Source of the DNA: Burkholderiales bacterium
GTDB taxonomy: Bacteria; Pseudomonadota; Gammaproteobacteria; Burkholderiales; Casimicrobiaceae
Reading direction: 5' to 3'
Assembly (NCBI GenBank): GCA_031283405.1
Contig: JAITBX010000087.1
Location: 1 to 14,124, forward strand
DNA length: 14,124 bases
Part shown: in pieces, positions 14,116 through 14,124 of the stretch
Layout: every line of letters starts with the position of its first letter
How positions within the stretch are numbered: the first letter of the stretch is position 1
Notes under the pieces: model-generated
What the model was told of the DNA's origin: nothing
Seen by the model: the letters and a program-made list of their open reading frames with translations, nothing else
Database searches by the model: none
Translations under genes and position numbers: made by a program

Positions 14116-14124
14116 GGGAAAAAG

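Overview
The window looks like a chromosomal segment of a GC-rich proteobacterium, most likely a betaproteobacterium. The inference rests on the style of the HIT protein, DUF1178 protein, GlpK, MutY and Tol-Pal proteins; it comes from recognising families by eye, not from a search. The content is mostly housekeeping, with one scarred edge at the left and several families of dispersed intergenic repeats.

Layout. Positions 2-250 hold the 3' end of an IS3-family transposase gene, and 272 to about 620 a fragment of an RHS/YD-repeat gene, cut at both ends. An envelope block follows on the + strand: rlpA (676-1599), then tolB, pal and cpoB (1834-4617). The rest of the Tol machine (tolQ, tolR, tolA) is absent from the position where it usually sits. 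Positions 4618-5034 hold no convincing gene but several repeats. mutY (5035-6084) and a DUF1178 gene (6204-6665) come next, then two tandem tRNA-Lys genes with anticodons TTT and CTT. A 5-formyltetrahydrofolate cyclo-ligase gene lies on the - strand (6998-7732). Divergently from it, pepP (from 7901), dgt and glpK run on the + strand, followed by a HIT-family gene and an unrecognised 330-residue protein, each pair closely spaced or overlapping. The right edge holds a small - strand gene for a probable two-span membrane protein.

How the genes relate. RlpA, TolB, Pal and CpoB act in the envelope on peptidoglycan, outer-membrane constriction and septal wall metabolism. MutY and Dgt act on DNA repair and nucleotide pools, the cyclo-ligase on folate, PepP on proline-containing peptides and GlpK on glycerol. 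They do not form one pathway.

Most notable points: (1) glpK is interrupted by an in-frame TAG exactly where a tryptophan codon is expected, with the full C-terminal half intact in the same frame; (2) the folate cyclo-ligase carries an in-frame insertion of about 30 codons that looks like a palindromic dispersed repeat; (3) a family of ATCAG-type repeats, often coupled to a GGGCG/CGCCC hairpin, sits directly after two stop codons and directly over two start codons; (4) the tolB-pal-cpoB cluster is detached from tolQRA and lies beside an IS/RHS scar. I did not find a convincing new defence, toxin or biosynthetic system here.
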